64,000 nt of DNA from a virus. The stretch is from positions 43,375 through 107,374 of IMG/VR virus record IMGVR_UViG_3300044835_000075; one strand, written 5' to 3'. Shown piece by piece: positions 22,070 to 30,195 of the stretch. The first letter of the stretch is position 1; each line of letters opens with the position of its first letter. A program made the translations under genes and the position numbers. Under the pieces are notes generated by a model. That model was given only the letters and a program-made list of their open reading frames with translations, had not been told where the DNA came from and ran no database searches.

Positions 22070-22414
22070 TCAGAGGACGACGACGCGACCCTCGCGCAAG
22101 ACGCAGGCGCCGACCAGCGGCGGCAAAGCGGGGAAACCGTAACGCCCGGCAGCCTCATCGAGGTCGTCCTGATCGACGTTGCCCTTGCGGGTGAGACGCA
22201 TCAGGGGAAGCCGGTCGGCGTCGATGGTCATCTGCACGGTACGCAAACCGAAATCGCTGCGAAAGACGCGGATGACGCTGACACTGTCAGCAGTGTGGGC
22301 GTAGACGTTGCCGGGCGCGATGCCGTCAACGACCCAGCAGAAGGATTCGCCTTCGATACGGACGGTGTCGCCAAGGGCGATGTCGGCGCGGCGGGCGGTG
22401 GCGGTGTGAACCAT
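22070..22414 (-). CDS. Hypothetical protein, 114 aa
   Basis: ATG at 22414 is the first start after the promoter at 22450. Beta-rich (GDTVRIEGESFCWVVDGIAPGNVYAHT), resembling in fold pattern and opening the 116-residue protein at 2270. It lacks a strong ribosome site (GGAGCC only). Single-gene unit ended by the terminator at 22025. Confidence 0.7.
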   Translation of the reverse strand: MVHTATARRADIALGDTVRIEGESFCWVVDGIAPGNVYAHTADSVSVIRVFRSDFGLRTVQMTIDADRLPLMRLTRKGNVDQDDLDEAAGRYGFPALPPLVGACVLREGRVVVL

Positions 22415-22449
22415 GCGGGGCTCCCTGGTCTCTCGTGCGGTACCCCTGA

Positions 22450-22479
22450 ATGATAGCCGACGCTTAAGCGGCTTGTCAA
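22450..22479 (-). promoter_or_regulatory. Promoter, operator class, duplicate of 21979
   Basis: TTGACA at 22479-22474, 18-nt spacer ending CGGC, TATCAT at 22455-22450, GTACCGC at 22443. It differs from the promoter at 21979 at a single spacer position, and the leader to about position +30 is also nearly identical. Confidence 0.85.
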
Positions 22480-22627
22480 CCTCGAAGTAGATGCGGGGGC
22501 CGTATCCCTCGGCCGCGTCGAGATCTGGCACCAAGAGCGCCGCCACGCGGATCACTGCTGCTGGCCTCTCAACGCCCCATCACCGCTCACGCGGTCGCGT
22601 CCCGGGGTGAACGCAGGGCATCCGCCG

Positions 22628-22699
22628 TGGTCCCGGGAGGACTTGAACCTCCAGCCGTCATCGTATGAAGACGCTGCTCTACCACTGAGCTACGGGACC
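22628..22699 (-). tRNA. tRNA-Met (anticodon CAT)
   Basis: A complete 72-nt cloverleaf: acceptor GGTCCCG/CGGGACC (7 bp), TA, D arm GCTC-AGTGGTA-GAGC, anticodon loop TTCATAC (anticodon at 22667-22665), 5-nt variable loop, T arm GGAGG-TTCAAGT-CCTCC, discriminator A, no encoded CCA. The anticodon stem has one mismatch at its base (G27-A43). CAT could also be tRNA-Ile2 after lysidine modification; the sequence does not decide. Confidence 0.95.
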
Positions 22700-23315
22700 A
22701 AAACGAGACCCAAGCGGGCCCTGTAGGGCGTCACCACCGCTCCGTCACCGGAGACAGGCAGCGCTGGGATAGTGTCGACGGCGAATTCCACACCGCTCCC
22801 GCCTGGATCTCGTGACAGCGAAGGACTCGAACCTTCCCCCGGAACAGGTACGCCGGGGCCCGACCTTGGGAACTGCCTCGGCACCGGCGCATCCACGCCA
22901 GTGCCCCCGGCCAGCCGCTCCAACAGCCAACCGAGTCGAACGCGGCACGACGGGCGAATCGTCACACCCCGACCCGGGCGCAGGAACACCCGAACCGGTC
23001 CAGCCGCGACGCACGCCCCTGCGGCAAGCACAGCGCGCGCCCCGACCGCCGCTGCAATTCGACGGCCGGTGTTACTTCGGTGGTCCCGCCCGCATCCACA
23101 ACGAGACGGCCACTCACGAGATCACTCCCGCATCAACGAAACTGCCCTGCCCAAACCAGGCCAGTCCGCGAAGCTTCACGGTCCCCCGCGCCCGGACAGT
23201 GCCGGACGCGGGGAGTACCGCCCTGCGCCACCCCGGCAAGGGCAACGCACATCACAGCACCCGGGATTGCCGCCCCGTGCCACGGTCGCGGGTTTAGCGG
23301 CCCGCGCCGTGTCTG
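22700..23315. other. Non-coding stretch with a tRNA T-arm remnant
   Basis: About 615 bases with no ORF that has a ribosome site and phage-like bias. On the minus strand GAAGG-TTCGAGT-CCTTC (about 22837-22821) is a perfect T-arm hairpin, but no matching acceptor or D arm can be found on either side. The stretch is probably transcribed from 24219 together with the tRNA. It may hold degraded tRNA genes. Confidence 0.5.
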
Positions 23316-23439
23316 TTGTCCACCCCCGGATCGAACGGGGGCACACGGCCTCTCGGCTACCCACGGGGTGGAAAGACTCCGCGCGGTGCGGCCAGGTTCT
23401 ACCCTGCCGCCGTGGCTCTACCAGCTGAGCTAGTGGACT
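23316..23439 (-). ncRNA. tRNA-like element with long anticodon-loop insertion
   Basis: In normal order: acceptor AGTCCAC (23439-23433) pairs with GTGGACA (23323-23317) at six of seven positions; D arm GCTC-AGCTGGTA-GAGC; anticodon stem ACGGC with GCCGT; T arm CCCCG-TTCGATC-CGGGG; discriminator A at 23316. Total 124 nt: between the two strands of the anticodon stem lie about 59 nt instead of 7. The insert can form small hairpins (CAGG/CCTG, CCAC/GTGG). It is too short for a group I intron. Either a tRNA with a non-standard intron or a tRNA-like RNA that does not decode. Confidence 0.6.
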
Positions 23440-23520
23440 ACCAGCGGACCCATCCGCCATTAGGGCCCCGCCTCGCCCGCCCAGTAGGTGCGCACCGGTC
23501 GAACGGGTTCAGCGAGAAGA

Positions 23521-23736
23521 TCAGTTGTCGATGCGCTCGTGCGAACCGTCGAGGCTGCGCGGCGCAGAGCCGACTCCCCCGCGCTTCGCCGCGAGCACCT
23601 CTTTCGCGGTGAAAAACGAGAACATGAGCGCAGCCACCAGCAGCAGCGACAGCCACGGATTGACGCCGAGCGTGATGAAGACGGCGATGAGGCCCAGCGT
23701 GACGCTGTACTGGATGAGAGAGCGAACGTCGTTCAT
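23521..23736 (-). CDS. Small membrane protein, 71 aa
   Basis: ATG at 23736 follows GAGAGGAA. Two adjacent hydrophobic segments (about residues 9-25 and 28-44: GLIAVFITLGV..WLSLLLVAALMF), then a basic tail. It lies alone inside the RNA-rich unit transcribed from 24219. A GTG 35 codons upstream in frame (KRTLYLSRFWPLYRLRQARY) shows some coding bias, so an N-terminal extension is possible. Confidence 0.65.
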   Translation of the reverse strand: MNDVRSLIQYSVTLGLIAVFITLGVNPWLSLLLVAALMFSFFTAKEVLAAKRGGVGSAPRSLDGSHERIDN

Positions 23737-23739
23737 GCG

Positions 23740-24190
23740 GTTCCTCTCGAAGAGCTTTGGGTGGCCGTTGTTGCGTTGGTATCGAGCCTGCCGAAGCCGG
23801 TACAGCGGCCAAAACCGCGACAGGTAGAGCGTGCGCTTCACTCGGCTTGGCACACGCTGGGGCTTACTCCCGCCACCGTCCTCGTGAGAGTCCGGCTCGG
23901 CTTGACCGAGAGCCCCTTCCGTGCACCGGCCCGGCTCGAACGGGCTGCCCATCCCTGCTGAGTAGCGCGGGGCAGTGCTCCGACGGGTGTGTTTCGCCGT
24001 GAAGTTCCCACCGTCATGAACTCGCTGCGCACCGCTGCGTCCCGAACCCAACCTCGCACTGTGTGGAGCGTACGCGGCTCGCCGGGGCACAACGGGTGTT
24101 GCAGTCTCACGGGTGCCGGTCGTGGCACACCCTGACCTTGTGTCGGAACCGGTGAGGCCTGGGGGACCCTCTCCGGCCCGACACCGCAGA
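23740..24190 (-). other. Transcribed leader, apparently non-coding
   Basis: About 450 bases between the promoter at 24190-24219 and the 23736 gene. It includes a T-arm-like hairpin GCCCG-TTCGAGC-CGGGC (about 23948-23932) without partners and an inverted repeat GGCTCGG...CCGAGCC near 23900, but no gene I can support. Confidence 0.45.
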
Positions 24191-24219
24191 CACTAGCCGG
24201 TGTCGTGGCGGGAAGTCAA
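24190..24219 (-). promoter_or_regulatory. Promoter of the RNA-rich unit
   Basis: TTGACT at 24219-24214, 18-nt spacer ending CGGC, -10 TAGTGT at 24195-24190. It has the right half of the operator (CGGCTA) but not the left. It reads leftward through the membrane protein, the tRNA-like element and tRNA-Met. Confidence 0.75.
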
Positions 24220-25014
24220 CTCGGGGTATTGCGTGGTAGTCGCATGTAACTCTGAGTAACCCTCCTTTAATTATTACCATAATCAAGTCTCATCGGGGTA
24301 ACGGTTTGGAGTACCTAGATTTGTGCAAGTTTGCAGCAGGTTAGCGCTTACTTTGCGCCGTGTTTGCGTGCGCTATGCCAGTGCTAGGCAGGCTCTGTAT
24401 ACCCCCGGGGGGTATCCGTGGCCAGCGTGGTCCAAATGCTAACTACCTGCTCTAAGATGCTAATCACCAGGTAGATGGCAATGCAAACCTCTAGTGGTCA
24501 AGCGGCAATAGACCACCCTATATGCCTTCTGACCTGGTGGTTACGGGTCATCAACCCCCTTTGGTCCGGGACGAGGTGCCTGTTTTCGGTTGTAAATTGC
24601 TATGCTAACCATGCTAAGTAGCTATTATTTGCCCTGACCTGCGATGTTAGCGTTTTGCAAACTTAGCATTGCCTAAAGGGGTCGAAATCTGAGTCGTCGG
24701 ACCATGGACCAACATCTCTTAAAGGGCAGGTCGGGAGGCACTTCCGTCGATCGGCCCGACTTGACCTCTTTGTCCGATTCTCGCGAGTGGACCGGCGTGG
24801 ACCGCGTTGCCCTCGTCGCCGTCCTCGCTGGTCACGGCATTTCGCTATGGCAAAGCAATTGCAAGTCCAGGGGTGGACCGAAACAGCGCCAAAGTGGACG
24901 AGTGTTGGTGACCAAACGGACCATGTTAATTTCTAACATCACGGATATCGTGACCTTATCCATTGTAGACAGTCGAATTTGACGCCATGCGATTGCTATG
25001 CAAAGCTTCGCTGC
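24220..25014. other. Repeat-rich intergenic region, candidate origin
   Basis: About 800 bases, visibly richer in A and T than the rest. ATGCTAA occurs at 24436, 24457, 24602 and 24611 and inverted at 24663, with related GTTAGCG at 24646 and 24340. A second motif, GTGGACC, recurs at 24787, 24798 and 24874 (GTGGACG at 24894), and there are palindromes at 24398-24416 (centred on CCCCCGGGGGG) and 24699-24710 (GGACCATGGACC, imperfect). Gene orientation diverges here and the next gene encodes a DNA-binding-type protein. Iteron-like clusters, AT-richness and divergence are what an origin or master control region would show. Confidence 0.55.
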
Positions 25015-25683
25015 ATGACTCGACCTGACTACGCCTCCCTCGGCTTCACCGTCTCGGCCCCCGAGGCCCGCGAGATCCTTGAGGTCGGCTCCGTGAACGA
25101 GGTGTACGACCTCGTGCGGACCGGCGTCCTCGACGGCCTCCACACCTTCCGCGAGGGCCGCGCCTTCATGCTCTTCCACCCCGATGAACTGACCGGCTAC
25201 GCGTACCGGGTTCGCACCGGCAAGTTGCAGGCCGCCGAGCGTTACGCCACCCGTCTTCAGCGCATCCTGCGCGACTACCTGCGCTCGCACACCCCGCTCC
25301 CGGACTACGACGAGGCCTGCGACACCGGCTACCCGCTGCTCGCCGGGACTTCCGCATCCGAAGGGGACGCCGTCTACATCCGTCCCGAGTTCGTCGTCGA
25401 GTGGTTCCGGCACACCGACGACGGCTTCGAGCATCCGATCACCAAGACCACGCTCGACGAGACCCTGCACCGCATCGGCGCGATCCGGCGTCGCGGGTTC
25501 GTCGCGGTCTCCGACCGCAGCAAGGGCACACAGCGCTGGTCGCAGTGGTGGCGGCTGCCCGCGTCGTTCGTCGACGGTGCGATCCCCGACCCCGCGCCCG
25601 CGCCACTGCGCACCGACGACAAGGTCGTCCGTGGGGTCCGTGGCCCGGCGTACCTCTCCGGCGAACTGGGGTCGCAGTCGTGA
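25015..25683 (+). CDS. HTH (excisionase/MerR-like) DNA-binding protein, 222 aa
   Basis: I start it at the ATG at 25015; a TTG at 24979 is possible. The first 60 residues have a winged-HTH pattern of the excise/MerR type (SAPEAREILEVGSVNEVYDLVRTG, then ..HTFREGRAFMLFHPDELTGY), the rest a second domain with RRRGFVAV and WWRLP. Being the first gene after the repeat cluster it may be the protein that binds those repeats, as replication initiator or regulator. That link is inference. Confidence 0.7.
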   Translation: MTRPDYASLGFTVSAPEAREILEVGSVNEVYDLVRTGVLDGLHTFREGRAFMLFHPDELTGYAYRVRTGKLQAAERYATRLQRILRDYLRSHTPLPDYDEACDTGYPLLAGTSASEGDAVYIRPEFVVEWFRHTDDGFEHPITKTTLDETLHRIGAIRRRGFVAVSDRSKGTQRWSQWWRLPASFVDGAIPDPAPAPLRTDDKVVRGVRGPAYLSGELGSQS

Positions 25684-26201
25684 ACGGGTCCGGGTCGACG
25701 TGGTACAGCAACGATCGCTGGATAGTCATCGAACTCGCCAGCCGCCGAAGCCTGCGCTGCACACCGGACCTGGCGACGTACTTCGACGCCAGCGGCCAGA
25801 CCCATATGAGCAGTTCGGTGATGCGCAAGACCGCGCGGGAGCTGCTCGCACGTGGCCTTGCGGTGATCGGTGAGCCGGACAGCGGTTCACTGCGGGTGTC
25901 GCTCACCGAGCAGGGCAAGAGGGTGCGGACGCAGTGGTACCACCCGCAAGGAAAGTCGCGGATGTTCCCGTACCCCGGCCTGATCAACCCGCCGCCGCAC
26001 CATCGCCCGCTGCACCTCATCCTGCACTGGGTGGGCGATCCCGAGGTGGACCAATTGCCGGTGGACGCTGGCGAGTGGGTCCATGAGTTGCGCCGCGATG
26101 GACTGATGGTCCAGTCCTCGACCGGAGTGTCGGCGCTGACCGGCGCGGGCGTCGCCCTCCTGGGGGTGTGGGACCGCGCTGGGTGCCGCTGTGAATTCTA
26201 G
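25680..26201 (+). CDS. Winged-helix-like protein, 173 aa
   Basis: GTGA overlap with the HTH gene. Residues 20-85 look like a MarR/winged-helix fold (SSSVMRKTARELLARGLAVIGEPDSGSLRVSLTEQGKRV). The C-terminal half repeats a similar pattern (HELRRDGLMVQSS..VSALTGAGVALL). Probably a partner regulator or replication protein of the gene before. Confidence 0.65.
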   Translation: MNGSGSTWYSNDRWIVIELASRRSLRCTPDLATYFDASGQTHMSSSVMRKTARELLARGLAVIGEPDSGSLRVSLTEQGKRVRTQWYHPQGKSRMFPYPGLINPPPHHRPLHLILHWVGDPEVDQLPVDAGEWVHELRRDGLMVQSSTGVSALTGAGVALLGVWDRAGCRCEF

Positions 26202-26202
26202 G

Positions 26203-26232
26203 TTGACTAGCCCCCCACACTCCGGCTACTCT
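26203..26232 (+). promoter_or_regulatory. Promoter, operator class
   Basis: TTGACT at 26203-26208, 18-nt spacer ending CGGC, -10 TACTCT at 26227-26232, RNA start GTTCCGT at 26240. The left operator half is degenerate (TAGCCC). Drives the long run 26271-33697, in which I see no other family promoter. Confidence 0.8.
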
Positions 26233-26270
26233 TACCCCCGTTCCGTACTCCGACCTGAGGGAAGATCCAC

Positions 26271-26747
26271 ATGACCACGAAGGAAGCGACGGCCCACTAC
26301 GCCGCCGACCTCGCCCTGATCGCGCTCACCGGCCCGAGCCAGACCGGGAGCATCCTGCTCATCCAGCGCTCCGAGAAGTCCGATGCGCATCCCGGCGAGT
26401 GGGCGATCCCGGGCGGCTACGTCGACGCGGAGGAGACGTCCCGCTCGGCCGCGATCCGCGAACTTCACGAGGAGACCGGCATCGGCATCGACCCGGGCGG
26501 CATCGTGCACCTCGTCGGCGTCTACGACGACCCGTGGCGCGACCCGCGCGCCCGCGTCGTCTCGGTCGCCTACATGCACATCCTCGACCGTGAGGTCGAG
26601 CCGCTGGCCGCCGACGACGCGCAGGACGCCGAGTGGGTGCCGTTCACCTCGATCCGCAGGCTCACCCTCGCGTTCGACCACAACCACATCGTCAGCGACA
26701 TCATGGTCCGCCTGGGCTACGGGCACCTGCGCCCGATGACGTTCTGA
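26271..26747 (+). CDS. Nudix hydrolase, 158 aa
   Basis: A complete Nudix box: Gly49-X5-Glu55-X7-Arg63-Glu-Leu-X-Glu67-Glu68-X-Gly70-Ile. The C-terminal FTSIRRLTLAFDHNHIV recalls ADP-ribose or NAD-related Nudix proteins, in which an AFDH-like segment follows the core. It would hydrolyse a nucleoside diphosphate linked to X in the cytoplasm; the exact substrate cannot be read. First gene after the promoter at 26203. Confidence 0.85.
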   Translation: MTTKEATAHYAADLALIALTGPSQTGSILLIQRSEKSDAHPGEWAIPGGYVDAEETSRSAAIRELHEETGIGIDPGGIVHLVGVYDDPWRDPRARVVSVAYMHILDREVEPLAADDAQDAEWVPFTSIRRLTLAFDHNHIVSDIMVRLGYGHLRPMTF

Positions 26748-26792
26748 ATCCCCGCCCGTTCCCGCCGCGCCGACCCCGAGGACATGCCTGCC

Positions 26793-28382
26793 ATGCGAGA
26801 CATCACGTTGAAAGTGGAAGAGCCCATCGGCGCCACGGTCGTCCACCGGGACGCGCCGGACCTGGACATGACTCGCGACTCGGGGCAGCGTGCCGCCGAC
26901 CACCGCGAGTGGCTGGTCGCCGAGTTGCCGTCGGCGATCGACCAGCTCTACGAAAAGATCGGCATGACTCCCCGGCCGGGCGACCTCGATGCCGTCATCC
27001 GCTCCCTGCCGCCCGGCGGTATCCCGTGGACCCCTGCGGCGATCGTGAGCGCGGTGAAGGACGCGCTGGCCGCCGCCGACACGGTCCGCCAGCTCGCCGA
27101 CCTCCTCGGGGGCGGCCGGTCGTCGGCGAGGCGCGCCAACGTCCCGTCCGGTCTGCTGGCCCTGCACTCCATGCTGCCCGGCGAGGTCAAGGCGAAGCTC
27201 GACCTGCTGGGTCGGCAGAACGGCGAGATCGCGAAGCTCGCCCGCGTCGCCCAGGTCGCGAACGACCTCATCCCGGCGACGATGGGGAACGCGGACGGTG
27301 ACATCGTGTCCGTCGACATCCCGCTCGCCGAGCTGCCGACGCTGCTGCGCGAGTTCGTCAACGCGGTGACTGTCGAGGACGACGAGCGGGGCCGCATCAT
27401 CGACGGCGTCAAGGCCGCGTTGGGGTTGCGGGTCTCCGACCGCGACGACCTCGCCGACGACCTGGTGCCCGCGCTGGTCCGGTCCCGGCTGGAGGGCGAC
27501 GACTCCACCGAGCAGCTGTTCGGCCGGACACTGACCGATGTGCTGATCAGCTTCGGCCTCAACCCGCTGATGGACGAGGAGTCGGTCGTCGACGCTCTGC
27601 GGGAGAAGGCGGCCCACGACACGGACGCGGCGGTGAAGGCGGCGCTGGCGGAGTTCGGCCGCCGGATCATGATCGTGGCCGGGGCGGAGGAGGACATCGA
27701 CTTCCCGACGTCGGAGGTGGAGATGTCGGCGTTCATCGCGCAGGCCGTAAAGCCCCCTGTGTGCTCCGCTCACGGCACCATGGCGTGTGCCTGGTGCTCG
27801 CAGACCATCCCCGGCGGTCTGGACGACGACGGGGGCTGCACGGACTGCGGGACGTTCGGGGCGTACGGGATGCACTGGGACACCTGCCGCAACCGGATGC
27901 GCTCGGCCCCGCACTACGACATCGACGAGGTCACGGCGCTGCGCAAGTTCGCCGCCGACACCGTGCTCCGGCTGGACGGGGACGCGGAGACCGACGACTT
28001 GCGGCACGGTCGGCTCTCCGGTGAGCAGGTGATGGCGCTGCTCTCGGATGCCGATGTCGCGGTGAGGGACACTGTGACGCGCCACCAGCGGGTGCTGGGC
28101 CACCTCGACGCGGTGCGCCGGGTGATCGAGGATCCCGACGTCGCCGACGAGCATGTCGCGGATTCGGTGAAGCACCGGCTGGAGCAGGCCCGGCGCGATT
28201 CGCGCCCGGGTGAGGCGTTCCTGCGCGGCGAGGACGGCAAGACGGTGAAGTTCACCATGCCGTTCGTCTCCGACGAGGACGCCCGGAGGATCGCCGAGCA
28301 GTTCGCGTCGAGCATGGCGAAGGTCGACGAGCATATCGCGTCGGTGCTGCGCTCCGTGTCGAAGCCGAAGGACGGCGAGTGA
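26793..28382 (+). CDS. Large protein with Cys/His-rich insert, 529 aa
   Basis: I prefer the ATG at 26793 because GAGGAC lies nine bases upstream; an ATG at 26784 touches that site. Mostly helical with acidic blocks. Around residues 322-370 is a Cys/His cluster (CSAHGTMACAWCSQTI, GCTDCGTFG, HWDTC) able to hold one or two zinc ions. C-terminal 130 residues are helical and charged. No known family recognised. Confidence 0.75.
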   Translation: MRDITLKVEEPIGATVVHRDAPDLDMTRDSGQRAADHREWLVAELPSAIDQLYEKIGMTPRPGDLDAVIRSLPPGGIPWTPAAIVSAVKDALAAADTVRQLADLLGGGRSSARRANVPSGLLALHSMLPGEVKAKLDLLGRQNGEIAKLARVAQVANDLIPATMGNADGDIVSVDIPLAELPTLLREFVNAVTVEDDERGRIIDGVKAALGLRVSDRDDLADDLVPALVRSRLEGDDSTEQLFGRTLTDVLISFGLNPLMDEESVVDALREKAAHDTDAAVKAALAEFGRRIMIVAGAEEDIDFPTSEVEMSAFIAQAVKPPVCSAHGTMACAWCSQTIPGGLDDDGGCTDCGTFGAYGMHWDTCRNRMRSAPHYDIDEVTALRKFAADTVLRLDGDAETDDLRHGRLSGEQVMALLSDADVAVRDTVTRHQRVLGHLDAVRRVIEDPDVADEHVADSVKHRLEQARRDSRPGEAFLRGEDGKTVKFTMPFVSDEDARRIAEQFASSMAKVDEHIASVLRSVSKPKDGE

Positions 28383-28585
28383 TGGCGCGCGTGGACGACG
28401 ATGTCGAGCGCACGGTCGTGGTGGTCAAGCTCGTGATCGGGTTGGCCATCACGGCCGGGCTGGAGGTGTTCGAGGCGATGTCGCCGCAGTCGTGGTTGTC
28501 GTGGTGGCTGGCGCCGGTCATCGGTTTCGGTGTGGTCTTCGGGGGTTTCTGGTTCTTCTTCGCGCTGTTCGACGGTGACCTGTGA
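28382..28585 (+). CDS. Two-span membrane protein, 67 aa
   Basis: ATG shares a base with the previous stop (TGATG). Two hydrophobic stretches (about residues 13-28 and 42-62, the second with GFGVVFGGFWFFF) and a short acidic N-terminus. Function unknown. Confidence 0.65.
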   Translation: MARVDDDVERTVVVVKLVIGLAITAGLEVFEAMSPQSWLSWWLAPVIGFGVVFGGFWFFFALFDGDL

Positions 28586-28911
28586 GTGCCGACGAGCAGT
28601 ACGCGCGGCTGCTGAGGACTCGCGATACCTACGAGACCGAGATCATGGAGGTCCTCGGGGAGATCGTCGTCGAGCTACGCGAGAAGGTGGCCACGGATCC
28701 GGAGTTCACGGCGGAGATGATGGCTTCGCAGATCAGGGAGCGCGCGGAGCATGTCCGCCATGACGCGTGGTTCCTGGCGAAGCAGAGGCTTCGGATCGCG
28801 ATCGTCGCGGGGTGCAGTGCAGAGCAGCAGCGGGAGGTGTCCCGCTATGTGATGGGGACTCCGGCGGAGGGCAACGCGTTCGAGGAGTTCTGCCGTGAAC
28901 CTCGGGGCTGA
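28582..28911 (+). CDS. Hypothetical helical protein, 109 aa
   Basis: GTGA overlap. Almost wholly helical and charged (YETEIMEVLGEIVVELREKVATD), with one Cys pair far apart. Coupled to the membrane protein before it and overlapping the next gene by 17 bases. Confidence 0.65.
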   Translation: MSADEQYARLLRTRDTYETEIMEVLGEIVVELREKVATDPEFTAEMMASQIRERAEHVRHDAWFLAKQRLRIAIVAGCSAEQQREVSRYVMGTPAEGNAFEEFCREPRG

Positions 28912-29188
28912 GTTCGAGGGCGATCCGGCGGTGTCGAACCGGGTGGTCGCGGTGCGTCCGCTGGGGTTCGCTTTCGTCAACGAGCCGTGGTTCGTGGCGG
29001 GGATCTCGCTGCTGCTGTACCTGCGGTCGTCGCTGCCGCATTCGGGCGGCCTGCCGCCGATGGTGTGGCTGCTGCCGCCGCGCGAGGACTTCGCGCGGAT
29101 CCAGGGTGTGGCGACGATCTACGGCATTCCGGTGCGGGTGGTCGAGGGCATCACGGCGCACCTGGCGTTCGACCTGGAGGCGTCGTGA
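28895..29188 (+). CDS. Hypothetical protein, 97 aa
   Basis: GTG at 28895 inside the end of the previous gene. Contains a hydrophobic stretch (VAGISLLLYLRSSL) that may be buried or membrane-associated, and an alternating C-terminal strand. No family recognised. Confidence 0.6.
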   Translation: MNLGAEFEGDPAVSNRVVAVRPLGFAFVNEPWFVAGISLLLYLRSSLPHSGGLPPMVWLLPPREDFARIQGVATIYGIPVRVVEGITAHLAFDLEAS

Positions 29189-29808
29189 GGAGTGTGCGGG
29201 TTCAGGTGGAGCCGCTGGTGTCGTGGCCGTTCGAGGAGACGGCGGGCGGGCGGCGGGAGTACTCGCCGTTCAGCGCGACGTATTCGACGACGCTGGATGA
29301 TCTGGACCGGGAGCTGTTCGCGCTGGGCGCGCAGCGTCACGGCGTGGTGGCGTTGCAGGTGGTGACGGCGGATCACAGTATCCGGCGTGATGGTCTGCTG
29401 CGCGCCGGGGCGAGGATCTCGCATCCGGGGGTGGCGTTGTCGTTCGGGTCGGATCTGGGGCCGATGACGTTCTTCTGCGATCGGTTCGTGGCTCGCTCCG
29501 GCGGGGCGGACTGGGAGCACAATCTGCGTGCTCTGGTGCTGACGTTGGAGAAGATGCGGGCGATCGACCGGTATGGGGCGACGAACAACGGCCAGCAGTA
29601 CACGGGGTTCCTGGCGATCGAGGCGCCGCGCGCGGACCATGTGGCGGCGCGTCTGCGGTTGGCGGAGATCGGTGAGGCGGTGGTGTCGTCGTGCTCGGAT
29701 ACGCAGTTGGTGCGGGCGGCGCGGCGGAAGGCGCATCCGGATGCGCACGCGGGGCGGGTGGAGTTGTGGGATGAGGTCGAGTCGTTGACCCGGGTGCTGG
29801 GGGTCTAG
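29185..29808 (+). CDS. Protein with C-terminal J-domain-like segment, 207 aa
   Basis: GTGA overlap. The last 35 residues read LVRAARRKAHPDAHAGRVELWDEVESLTRVL, a helix-HPD-helix pattern as in DnaJ J domains, where HPD contacts Hsp70. The segment is shorter than a full J domain. The first 170 residues are alpha/beta and not recognised. Actinophages and mycobacteriophages carry similar HPD tails on otherwise unknown proteins. Confidence 0.6.
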   Translation: MRSVRVQVEPLVSWPFEETAGGRREYSPFSATYSTTLDDLDRELFALGAQRHGVVALQVVTADHSIRRDGLLRAGARISHPGVALSFGSDLGPMTFFCDRFVARSGGADWEHNLRALVLTLEKMRAIDRYGATNNGQQYTGFLAIEAPRADHVAARLRLAEIGEAVVSSCSDTQLVRAARRKAHPDAHAGRVELWDEVESLTRVLGV

Positions 29809-29810
29809 CG

Positions 29811-30179
29811 GTGAGGCGGACGGGCGCGGCTCTCATCTTCGCCGTGGTGTGCACGGTGTCGGTGATGGTGTTCCCGGCGACGGTGGCGTCTCTGGTGCTG
29901 TTCGTGCCGCTGGTGGTGTTGGTGGCGTGGGTGGGCTGGGCGTCGATGTCGCGGGAGGCGTCGGCGGAGGACGATCGGGCGGCGCTGGTTCGGGCTTCGC
30001 GTCCGGATCGGGTGTTGCGCCGGGTGCCGGAGTCGGTGCTGCATCCGAGGGTGCCGTCGTTTCCGTCGGTGCCGCGTCCGGTGAAGGTGTCTCCGCAGTA
30101 TGTGTTGCCGCCGGGTGCCAGTGAGGTTCCCGGCACGGTGCGGGGGTGGCTGAAGTCGCCCCCATCGAGAAAGGTCTAG
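29811..30179 (+). CDS. Membrane-anchored protein, 122 aa
   Basis: GTG at 29811. Two adjacent hydrophobic segments at residues 6-40, followed by a long basic, proline-rich cytoplasmic-type tail (RPDRVLRRVPESVLHPRVPSFP). Function unknown. Confidence 0.65.
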   Translation: MRRTGAALIFAVVCTVSVMVFPATVASLVLFVPLVVLVAWVGWASMSREASAEDDRAALVRASRPDRVLRRVPESVLHPRVPSFPSVPRPVKVSPQYVLPPGASEVPGTVRGWLKSPPSRKV

Positions 30180-30195
30180 ACCAATTACTAAGACG

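Noticed and set aside
22700-23315. Additional normal tRNA genes
   Set aside because: One perfect T-arm hairpin exists, but I could not find an acceptor partner or D arm for it in either orientation.
23316-23439. Group I intron in a tRNA
   Set aside because: The insert is about 50-59 nt, far below the size of a group I core, and lacks its conserved helices.
24704-24982. 92-codon plus-strand frame in the intergenic region
   Set aside because: No ribosome site, no codon bias, crosses the repeat cluster.
26232-28334. 700-codon open frame on the minus strand
   Set aside because: It is the mirror of the 529-residue and Nudix genes on the plus strand; GC-rich third positions leave the opposite strand open. 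No ribosome site, low-complexity His/Arg/Val composition.
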